Source: Clostridium sp. SY8519 (GTDB lineage: Bacteria; Bacillota; Clostridia; Lachnospirales; Lachnospiraceae). Taken from it: a stretch of DNA of 64,000 bases. Both the position numbers and the translations under genes were made by a program. The notes below the pieces were generated by a model. That model had not been told where the DNA came from. It did no database searches and was given only the letters and a program-made list of their open reading frames with translations. The stretch is from positions 992,501-1,056,500 of the forward strand of contig NC_015737.1 of assembly GCF_000270305.1 (NCBI RefSeq), in the 5' to 3' direction. Of the stretch, positions 17,784 to 24,967 are shown one piece after another. Position 1 is the first letter of the stretch. Each line of letters begins with the position of its first letter.

Positions 17784-18557
17784 TCAGTTCTTTGCTTTCA
17801 GGAATACCCGGCGGGCATTCGCTTCCGTCTGCCGGATCACCTCTTCTTTGGAAATTCCCTTCAGCTGCGCGACCGTATCTGCCACAAAATCAAGATAAAT
17901 GGAATGATTGCGTTCGCCGCGATGGGGAGACGGGGCCAGATATGGACAGTCTGTCTCCAGAAGCAGGTATTCCATGGGCGTCCGGGCCACGGTGTTTTTC
18001 AGTTTTTTCGCGTTTTTAAAGGTGACCACTCCGCCTGTGCCGATACAGAATCCCATTTTGACATATTCTTCCGCTATTTCCGGAGAGTAGGAAAAACAGT
18101 GAATGCTTCCGGTCAGTCCCTGTCCGTATGTCTTCATAATCTCCAGGGTATCCTGTGCCGCGTCCCTGCTGTGTATGCTGACGGGAAGATCCAGCTCGCC
18201 GGCCAGTTCCAGCTGGCGGATGAACCATTTCTTCTGTGTCTCGTGGGACTCGATGTTCCAATGATAATCCAGTCCGATCTCCCCGATGGCCACAATCCGG
18301 TCGTCGGTGCCGGCCGTCTCTCTGAGCCAGGCAAAAATCTCTTCGTTCAGTTCACCCGTATGATCCGGATGAACGCCCACCGCACCGTAAATCATCGGCC
18401 ACCGGTGGGCCAGTTCTACCGTGTCCCTGCAGTCCTGTACACTGGCTCCTACATTGAGTATCGTCCCTACATTATGGTCTTTCATGGAAGCCAGGAGCTC
18501 CTCCCGGTCACTGTCAAACTGTCTGTCATTATAATGCGCATGGGTATCAAATATCAT
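17784..18557 (-). CDS. TatD family deoxyribonuclease
   Basis: 257 aa. Metal-dependent hydrolase of the TatD family. Motifs seen are FDTHAHYND at the start, GEIGLDYHW, SIHSRDA, IHCFSYS and LLETDCPYLAP, which carry the metal-binding His, Glu and Asp residues. It is a 3'-5' exonuclease in characterised members. It is first in the tatD-rsmA-GIY-YIG-sbcD-sbcC run, all in the same direction with gaps under 40 bp or overlaps. Confidence 0.95.
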   Translation of the reverse strand: MIFDTHAHYNDRQFDSDREELLASMKDHNVGTILNVGASVQDCRDTVELAHRWPMIYGAVGVHPDHTGELNEEIFAWLRETAGTDDRIVAIGEIGLDYHWNIESHETQKKWFIRQLELAGELDLPVSIHSRDAAQDTLEIMKTYGQGLTGSIHCFSYSPEIAEEYVKMGFCIGTGGVVTFKNAKKLKNTVARTPMEYLLLETDCPYLAPSPHRGERNHSIYLDFVADTVAQLKGISKEEVIRQTEANARRVFLKAKN

Positions 18558-18699
18558 CGGTTCCTCACTCTCTTCCCTCGGATTCTGTCATTCATTATTG
18601 CAAAAATAACCACGGTCTGCAACTTTCTTTCCGCTGTCTCCGCAGAGATTTTTTCTTTCTTTTCGTATACAGTATAGAAAATTTTAGTTGTCGCAATGA

Positions 18700-18713
18700 A
18701 ACAACCGGTTGTT
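18700..18713. promoter_or_regulatory. 14-bp perfect palindrome, candidate operator
   Basis: AACAACCGGTTGTT is a perfect palindrome. Its right end overlaps the first two bases of the -35 box of the next gene, a classic place for repressor binding. The protein that binds it is not identified; it is not a good match to the Clostridial Rex motif as I know it. Confidence 0.5.
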
Positions 18714-18740
18714 GTACTTCCTTGTTTTTCTGTGTTATAT
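18712..18740 (+). promoter_or_regulatory. promoter of the 3-hydroxyacyl-CoA dehydrogenase gene
   Basis: TTGTAC (18712-18717), a 17-bp spacer and TTATAT (18735-18740), followed by a 55-bp leader with AGGAGGAG before the ATG. Confidence 0.6.
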
Positions 18741-18795
18741 TCATTGTATCGAAATAAATACATAAACAAATTTCAAGTAATCAGGAGGAGTTCCT

Positions 18796-19740
18796 ATGAG
18801 CTTTAAAAACGTTGTTGTGGCAGGCGGCGGAGTACTTGGCAGTCAGATTGCCTATCAATCCGCCTTCCGTGGATTTCATGTAACCATCTGGCTGAGAAGC
18901 GAAGCATCCATCGGACGGGCCAAACCAAAAATCGACCGTCTTCACTCCATCTATCTGGATACCCTGGATGCATGCAGCAAAAACCCTGCACTGACTCCCC
19001 GCGGATTCTGCGAAGATCCATCCAAGCTGACACCGGAACAATTCGACAAAATGAAAGAAGCTGCGGAAGCTGCCTACAATAATATGATCTATGAAACGGA
19101 TCTGGCAGCTGCAGTAGCAGACGCGGATCTGGTCATCGAAGCCATGGCAGAAAATCCGGCAGACAAAATCGCCTTCTATCAGAATCTGGCGCCGGTACTG
19201 GAAGAAAAAACCATACTTGCAACCAATTCTTCCACCCTGCTTCCCAGCACCTTTGCAGAATATACCGGAAGACCGGAGAAATACCTGGCGCTCCACTTTG
19301 CCAACGAAATCTGGAAAAACAACACAGCGGAAATTATGGGGCACCCGGGAACCTCACCGGAAGCTTATCAGGCAGTGGTATCCTTTGCCGCCGAAATCGG
19401 CATGGTTCCGCTGCAGCTGAAAAAAGAACAGCCCGGCTACATTCTGAATTCCATGCTGGTTCCGTTCCTGAATTCCGCCCAGGCACTTTATGCTACCGGT
19501 GTTGCGGATCCGGAAACCATTGACAAAACCTGGATGCTGGCCACCGGCGCTCCGGCAGGTCCGTTCCGGATTCTGGATATCGTAGGCCTGACCACCGCTT
19601 ACAACATTGTCATGAACCGGCCGGAAGCCACCTCAGATCCGGATTCGATTCCATACAAAATCGCACACAAATTAAAAGAATACATTGATGCGGGCAAAAC
19701 CGGCGTCAATGCAGGGGAAGGCTTTTATCGCTATAAATAA
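18796..19740 (+). CDS. 3-hydroxyacyl-CoA dehydrogenase
   Basis: 314 aa. NAD-binding Rossmann domain at the N-terminus (VVVAGGGVLGSQIAYQSA, residues 6-23), then the central region with NSSTLLPS and the catalytic-type HFANEIW, and a C-terminal helical domain with PGYILNSMLVPFLNSA. It would interconvert 3-hydroxyacyl-CoA and 3-oxoacyl-CoA. It diverges somewhat from Hbd of butyrate operons: an insertion near residues 40-75, and no thl, crt or bcd neighbours. The physiological substrate is therefore open. It is a single-gene unit with its own promoter, palindrome and terminator. Confidence 0.88.
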   Translation: MSFKNVVVAGGGVLGSQIAYQSAFRGFHVTIWLRSEASIGRAKPKIDRLHSIYLDTLDACSKNPALTPRGFCEDPSKLTPEQFDKMKEAAEAAYNNMIYETDLAAAVADADLVIEAMAENPADKIAFYQNLAPVLEEKTILATNSSTLLPSTFAEYTGRPEKYLALHFANEIWKNNTAEIMGHPGTSPEAYQAVVSFAAEIGMVPLQLKKEQPGYILNSMLVPFLNSAQALYATGVADPETIDKTWMLATGAPAGPFRILDIVGLTTAYNIVMNRPEATSDPDSIPYKIAHKLKEYIDAGKTGVNAGEGFYRYK

Positions 19741-19791
19741 AACGCCCGCTCTTCTGTATCCAGTATCTGGATGCATGATTATTATTTTTCA

Positions 19792-19824
19792 GAAAGAACC
19801 GGCTCACTGGGAGCCGGTTCTTTC
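19792..19824 (+). terminator. bidirectional terminator
   Basis: AGAAAGAACCGGCT and its reverse complement, with a 5-nt loop, end in TTTCT. It lies between the convergent dehydrogenase and Rep_3 genes and could serve both. Confidence 0.85.
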
Positions 19825-19885
19825 TGTCTGAAACAGCTGCAGCAGATGTAACTGTCTGCTGTCCGCGTTCTTTATTCTTTACGTT

Positions 19886-21352
19886 CTAATTCTCATGGGA
19901 GAGCAGCTCAATGACCTGGGACTGCTTATCGGGCGGCAGTTTCGCGAGTTCCACAAATATCGCTGCCTTGTCCATGGATTTGTATTTTTCCAGCCATGCG
20001 TCTTCTTCTGGCGCGTGGACTTCTGTATGCTCTTCTTCCGGCTGATCCGCCATCTTCGGATCCGGCAGATCACCAAAGGGAAGCTCCTCTTCTTCCTCCG
20101 GTTCGGTTACCTCCTGCACCGGAGAAATCTCCTCATACTCTGTATCCACAGGATCTGACGCATCTGTCTGCTGCGGATCCGACGCGTGAATCAGCTGTGC
20201 CATCAGCTGATCATAATCCGTAGTATCCCGCTCCTGGAAATTGGTAAATCTGGTGGCGGTTCCCGCAGGTTCTTCGTTTTCTTCGGTACGTCGTTCCGGG
20301 AATTCCCACTGTCCTTCAATGGCAGACACCATCCATCCCATCAGATTCTTGATTCCGTTGGTCTCCCGCGCAGAATTGTAAATAGTCTTGATCAGAGCCG
20401 CATTGCCATCTGATTTCTCCAGCAGCGTGGTAATATTCTTGCGGCTTAATCTGCCTTCCGTATAAGCGGAAAGTTCATCGATCACTTCTGTATCAAATAC
20501 AGACTCCACATGCCAGTCATGGTTGTTATGCCGGTAAATAAAAAAACGGATTGCAATGGTTTTCCGGCCTCTGCCCCTGGTAATCGGGACATATTCAAAA
20601 TAAATCGTGGCCTTTTTCGAGGCTTTCATCTCTTTGTAAGCAGTATCCAGGACCCGTTTGCGGAAATTGGAATAGTCTCTGTACTTCGCGTTCACCGCGA
20701 TCTTATCATCAATATCCTCCAGGCTCATTCCGGATTTTATCGCTTTCTCAATCTTCTCATCCCCGGCATCAATAATACCCAGATTAAACTTCAGTTCCGC
20801 CAGCCCGATCTTCACTTCATAGCAGGCGCCCTCTTCTTTCGGGATCAGATATTCATATATTTTTAAAAGCTCATAGAGCCGGAAGGTGTTATTAGATTCA
20901 AAAGACATCAGAGAACGCATATCCACCAGGGTATAATTCTTCTGTACGTCCAGTGTATGAGGCTTCAGCTTTTTGTTGAAGGTAATCACCAGGTGGCCGT
21001 CCGAATACGAAACATCGTTGATCATATTCATGTAAAAAAACTGATGGGTCGTATCGTCCTCCAGCATATATTTGTGATCCAGGATATCTTTGGAAAACGG
21101 TTTCAGAAAATTGTAAACACTGTTTCCCGTATAACCGAACTGCTCTTTGATCTCTGCCGCGCTGAGATCCGCCACCAGATCCGTCCCCCCGTTTCCGTCT
21201 GATTTTTCCCGCATCTGGGAAATGGCATAGGTAAAAATCTTGTTCTGGCGAAGCGTTGACTTATATTTGGCCTGCAGGAAAGCGTTGGAGGATTTGAATA
21301 CTACATCCTGCTTTCTGGCCTTCTTTTTTCCTGTTTTCTGCTGATCTGACAT
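19886..21352 (-). CDS. Rep_3-family plasmid-type replication initiator
   Basis: 488 aa from ATG 21352, chosen because GGGGGA lies about 4 bp upstream; a GTG at 21367 falls inside an iteron-like copy. Residues about 20-290 fit a Rep_3 (RepB/RepE-like) initiator with two winged-helix domains: SSNAFLQAKYKSTLRQNKIFTYAISQM, NTFRLYELLKIYEYL, and a basic stretch ITRGRGRKTIAIRFFIYR. The C-terminal 150 residues are very acidic (Glu, Asp and Pro-rich) and end in a short helix-rich tail. The family binds iterons to open plasmid origins. Here it sits in a chromosome, upstream flanked by a 1.4 kb repeat array and without other plasmid genes. Confidence 0.85.
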   Translation of the reverse strand: MSDQQKTGKKKARKQDVVFKSSNAFLQAKYKSTLRQNKIFTYAISQMREKSDGNGGTDLVADLSAAEIKEQFGYTGNSVYNFLKPFSKDILDHKYMLEDDTTHQFFYMNMINDVSYSDGHLVITFNKKLKPHTLDVQKNYTLVDMRSLMSFESNNTFRLYELLKIYEYLIPKEEGACYEVKIGLAELKFNLGIIDAGDEKIEKAIKSGMSLEDIDDKIAVNAKYRDYSNFRKRVLDTAYKEMKASKKATIYFEYVPITRGRGRKTIAIRFFIYRHNNHDWHVESVFDTEVIDELSAYTEGRLSRKNITTLLEKSDGNAALIKTIYNSARETNGIKNLMGWMVSAIEGQWEFPERRTEENEEPAGTATRFTNFQERDTTDYDQLMAQLIHASDPQQTDASDPVDTEYEEISPVQEVTEPEEEEELPFGDLPDPKMADQPEEEHTEVHAPEEDAWLEKYKSMDKAAIFVELAKLPPDKQSQVIELLSHEN

Positions 21353-21412
21353 ATATCCCCCGTACACTATGAGTGATTATTCGTACACATTGGGTATTTC
21401 CCGATGTAGAAC

Positions 21413-21441
21413 ATTGTACGCCTTTGCCTTCTGAAATGCAA
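21413..21441 (-). promoter_or_regulatory. promoter of the Rep_3 gene
   Basis: On the minus strand TTGCAT (21436-21441), a 17-bp spacer and TACAAT (21413-21418). Iteron-like copies lie on both sides: 21382 between promoter and gene, and 21451 and 21473 just upstream of the -35. This is the layout expected if Rep represses its own gene. Confidence 0.7.
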
Positions 21442-21542
21442 TGGTTTTTTCGTACGGATTGAGTGTTTCTTTCGTACGAATCAGGTTAACTTTTCACGCA
21501 TATGGTTAGTTTTCCTCTTAGTTGAGCAACAATTCTGACAGT

Positions 21543-21568
21543 ATTGTGGGATAACCCACAATTTTTTC
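21543..21568 (+). terminator. hairpin with T-run in the rep leader region
   Basis: A perfect 8-bp stem ATTGTGGG/CCCACAAT with a 4-nt loop is followed by six T residues on the plus strand. It faces away from rep, so it could end an antisense RNA or read-through from the iteron side. The other strand contains TTATCCCACA, one base longer than a DnaA box. Confidence 0.5.
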
Positions 21569-22902
21569 ATGTATTTTCTTTTGTATCTCTGTGTTAACCC
21601 GCTCTCACTGGAAAATATATTTAACGGTACATTTTGGGTGCCTGTCTGGCTCCTGCTTTTTTTATCGGTACATTTTGGGTGGCAAATTTATGTTCTCCAC
21701 TACATTCGGTACAATCCGGGTCATTCAATCGAAAATGCCACTATATTTTGTACCCATTCTGTCCGACTGTGATTTTCTACTAACCCATTTTGTCGGATGA
21801 TTCCCTTTCTCCTTTTGTTTGTCGGTACATTTTGGGTCATACACTGCAAATCTGTCCCGCAGTTCCACCTATCTTGTACTTGACAATTCTTTACTTCGTA
21901 CATATTGGGGTATTATTTTGTTTTATCGGTACATTTTGGGTCATATAAAAAGAATCGCTTTCTGCCCGCTTCCGGTTTACCGGTACATTTTGGGTAAATT
22001 TTGACACCTCTTTCCGTACTAACTCTGTATTATCGGTACATTTCGGGTAAAATTTCGCAGCCTGTCCAGCATTTTCTCCGGATTATCGGTACATTTTCGG
22101 TGGATGAACACCCGATTCGGTCAGAATCATATTTTTTCCGGTACATTTTGGGTGTCTGCCGGAACCGGATTTGTTTGATTCCGGAAAATACCCCAATTTG
22201 TACCGGTTTGCAGCAGATTTTTTCCATGAATTTTTTATTCGGTACATTTTGGGTTGAAATGGAACGGTATTTGCTCTGCTTTTCGATTTATCCGGTACAT
22301 TTCGGGTGGATCATACCACTTCAACCTGTCTTTTCCCTGTTTATCGGTACATTTTCGGTTATACACAGAGGCTCCTGCAGGGATTATCAGTACAAATTGG
22401 GTGATTTTTCCTGTTTTCAGTACGTTTTGGGTGCCTTTTTTCTTTATCGGTACAAATCGGGTAATCAAAAACACGCGGTCAGCCCGGTCCGGCGCTTATT
22501 TTTTTATCGGTACATTTTGGGTCATAATTGCTGCAAACCCTTTGTTTTCAGTACTTTCCGGGTACATTTCCATGGAAAAACCGGGAAATCAGCCCCTGTT
22601 TTTCCGCAAAACACCCAAAACGTACGAATACAGGCCGGATTTTACCCGAAATGTTTGAATGTTACCCCCATTCGTCTGCTGAGCAAACCCAATATGTACG
22701 AATGTTCCCCTCTCTTGGTTACCCCAATATGTACGAATGTTCTCATCCATCTGTCCGGCAGCTTTACCCCATATGTACGGAAAAAAACGCTGTATTCCTT
22801 GCTATTGCTGATTTTCCTTCCCCTTAATAAAGAAATGTTGTATGTTATTAATAAAATAATCAACAAAACAGCGTCTTATTGGGGACGGAAAGGAAGCAAG
22901 AA

Positions 22903-23727
22903 ATGTCCGTGATTCGAAAAGTTACCGATCGGAACATTCCGGAACTGAAACCCTACGCCGCAGCCAGTGACCGACAGCTGATGCGGTACTGTGAACCGGA
23001 GCCCGGACTGTTTCTGGCGGAAAGCGCGAAGGTGATTCTGCGTGCCTGGAATGCCGGCTATGAACCGCTCTCTTTGCTGATGGATCAGAATCAGACAGAA
23101 ACAGAATCGGAAGAATTGCTGCATGTCCTGCCGGACATACCGGTATTTCTTACAGACTGGGATACAATAAAGAAGATTACCGGTCTGAAAATGATCCGGG
23201 GAGCCCTGGCTATATTCCGAAGAAAACCTCTGCCGGATTATCTGACAATTATTCAAGATGCCAGACGTATAGCTGTTCTGGATCACGTGGTAAATCCTTC
23301 AAATATAGGGGCTGTTTTTCGTTCGGCAGCAGCTCTGAATATCGATGCCGTCCTTCTCAGCAGGGAATGCAGTGATCCTTTCTACCGGAGGACGCTGCGT
23401 GTCAGTATGGGAACGGTTTTTCAGATTCCCTGGACGAAATTTTCTGATAATTACTCCTGGCCGGAAGAAGGTTTGAAACAATTAAAACATCTGGGGTTTC
23501 GGACAGCAGCCATGGCATTGACTGAAAATTCTGTCAATGTGAATGATCCGGCATTAAAAAATGAAAAACGTCTGGCAATTCTTCTGGGCAATGAGGGGTA
23601 CGGATTATCCGAAGAACTGACAGCAGCCTGTGATTATCAGGTGTGCATTCCCATGGCTCACGGCGTCGACTCGCTGAATGTGGCGGCAGCCAGCGCAGTG
23701 GCATTCTGGGAACTTGGAAATCATTAA
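22903..23727 (+). CDS. TrmH-family (SPOUT) RNA methyltransferase
   Basis: 274 aa from ATG at 22903 with AAGGAAG about 6 bp upstream. The N-terminal part resembles a substrate-binding domain. The C-terminal SPOUT domain shows motif 1 VVNPSNIGAVFRSAAAL (the catalytic Arg and Asn region), motif 2 LGNEGYGL, and motif 3 IPMAHGVDSLNVAAASAV, which form the knotted SAM site. It probably makes 2'-O-methyl groups on rRNA or tRNA. It borders the iteron array on the side away from rep and looks like an ordinary chromosomal gene. Confidence 0.92.
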   Translation: MSVIRKVTDRNIPELKPYAAASDRQLMRYCEPEPGLFLAESAKVILRAWNAGYEPLSLLMDQNQTETESEELLHVLPDIPVFLTDWDTIKKITGLKMIRGALAIFRRKPLPDYLTIIQDARRIAVLDHVVNPSNIGAVFRSAAALNIDAVLLSRECSDPFYRRTLRVSMGTVFQIPWTKFSDNYSWPEEGLKQLKHLGFRTAAMALTENSVNVNDPALKNEKRLAILLGNEGYGLSEELTAACDYQVCIPMAHGVDSLNVAAASAVAFWELGNH

Positions 23728-23887
23728 AAAATCTGCCGGCTGTTTTTCCATAAAGTATTCCGGACCGGGTTCTTTGATTGCATTTTTTCTCTTAAAATGT
23801 TACAATCTTATTACATTATCCTTTTAAGATATTACATAAGTATAAAATACCAAAGGATTACGTCATAACGATAAGGAGATTGAAAAA

Positions 23888-24853
23888 ATGTCTATGAAAA
23901 AAAGAATACTGCCGGCTGCAGCCGCAGCTGTTTTCGGCCTGTCCTGTCTGATGATACCCGCACCGGAAGCCCAGGCTGCCGGCTCTGTCAGCCGGTTTGT
24001 AAGCTCTGCAATAGCCATTGCAAAAGATAATTCCCACGGCTACAATGACAGCAATCGCTGGGGACCGGATTATGACTGCTCTTCTTATATTATTACTGCC
24101 CTGCGAAATGCGGGCTTTAATACCAACGGAGCGACATATACCGGTAATATGCGTTCTGCCCTTACAGGGGCAGGCTGGAGTTATTATCCCGCATCCTCCA
24201 TGAATCTCTCCGGCACATCCAGGCTGAAAAGCGGTGATATTCTGATCAAGAGCGGTCATGCGGAGATTTATGTAGGCAGCGGCCAGCGGGCTGGTGCCCA
24301 TAAAAATTACGATGGCAGGCAGGGGGACAGTTCCGGTAAAGAGATCAGCGTTTCTTCGTATTATAACGGCGGCTGGACCGGCGTCCTGCGTTATACCGGT
24401 CAGAGTTCCTCTTCCGGCACCGCGTCGGTACGCAGTGCTGCCGTATATTCCACAGGAACTTACAAGACAACGATTAATCTGAATATGCGCCAGAAAGCCA
24501 GCATTTCTTCCAAAGTGCTCCGGAATGTGAAGAAGGGTACCAAAGTATCTGTCACAAAAGTATCCGGTTCCTGGGGCAAAATCAAATACAGCGGCAAAAC
24601 CGGATGGGTGTCTTTCAGCTATCTGAAAAAGATGAGCACTTCTTCCGCTGCGTCAAAGGCAGTAAAGACTGGAAAATACAAGACAACGATTAATCTGAAT
24701 ATGCGCCAGAAAGCCAGCATTTCTTCCAAAGTGCTCCGGAATGTGAAGAAGGGTACCAAAGTATCCGTCACAAAAATCTCCGGTTCCTGGGGCAAAATCA
24801 AGTACAGCGGCAAGACCGGATGGGTTGCCCTGAAATATCTGAAAAAAGCATAA
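23888..24853 (+). CDS. secreted cysteine peptidoglycan hydrolase with two SH3 domains
   Basis: 321 aa. A signal peptide covers residues 1-31, with cleavage near AQA-AG. A catalytic domain at about 35-170 resembles NlpC/P60-like or Amidase_5 hydrolases: Cys64 in DYDCSSY and His124 in KSGHAEIYVG fit the Cys-His pair. Two bacterial SH3 domains follow (about 192-246 and 262-321). They are almost identical and bind cell wall. The export signal and domains support a role in cutting peptide cross-links outside the cell. Its own promoter lies in the AT-rich gap upstream, and a terminator follows. Confidence 0.87.
   Translation: MSMKKRILPAAAAAVFGLSCLMIPAPEAQAAGSVSRFVSSAIAIAKDNSHGYNDSNRWGPDYDCSSYIITALRNAGFNTNGATYTGNMRSALTGAGWSYYPASSMNLSGTSRLKSGDILIKSGHAEIYVGSGQRAGAHKNYDGRQGDSSGKEISVSSYYNGGWTGVLRYTGQSSSSGTASVRSAAVYSTGTYKTTINLNMRQKASISSKVLRNVKKGTKVSVTKVSGSWGKIKYSGKTGWVSFSYLKKMSTSSAASKAVKTGKYKTTINLNMRQKASISSKVLRNVKKGTKVSVTKISGSWGKIKYSGKTGWVALKYLKKA
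24461..24824 (+). repeat. two near-identical 148-bp SH3-coding repeats
   Basis: The stretches 24461-24608 and 24677-24824 are direct repeats with a period of 216 bp. I count only about half a dozen base differences. They encode the two SH3 domains of the hydrolase and look like a recent duplication or a product of gene conversion. Confidence 0.9.
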
Positions 24854-24884
24854 TAAGACGACTGTCTTTTTAGAAAAGGGAAAT

Positions 24885-24931
24885 CCCCTCCTGTGTCAGC
24901 ATTGTGTGAACCGGCACTGGAGGGGGTTTTT
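24885..24931 (+). terminator. terminator of the SH3 hydrolase gene
   Basis: CCCCTCC pairs with GGAGGGG, with additional GTG/CAC pairing inside, followed by TTTTTC on the plus strand. Confidence 0.75.
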
Positions 24932-24967
24932 CTTACGGATGGGTGGTTATGCCCTTGCATCGGAAAA

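Larger units (their letters stand above)
21361..22780 (+). repeat. long iteron-like array upstream of rep
   Basis: About 26 copies of a 15-bp motif, consensus CGGTACATTTTGGGT, in 1.42 kb with no real gene. Eight copies are exact (starts 21625, 21666, 21823, 21927, 21981, 22139, 22240, 22508). Near matches start at 21707, 22034, 22087, 22293, 22345, 22388, 22418, 22448 and 22549. One core copy is inverted at 22191. A variant like TTCGTACATATTGGGT lies at the edges: direct near rep (21382, 21451, 21473) and at 21896, and inverted near the far end (22613, 22687, 22721, 22766). The spacers are unrelated and T-rich. Core spacings are mostly 30, 41, 52-54, 73 and 116 bp, near whole helical turns. 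Confidence 0.9.

Noticed and set aside
21361..22780. CRISPR array
   Set aside because: The repeats are only 15 bp, partly degenerate and in both directions. Spacers vary from about 15 to 100 bp and no cas gene is near.
21569..22912. Plus-strand open frames over the iteron array, up to 303 codons
   Set aside because: They are kept open by the repeat itself: the repeated RYILG/GTFWV peptides are just translations of the iteron. They lack ribosome sites and real protein character.
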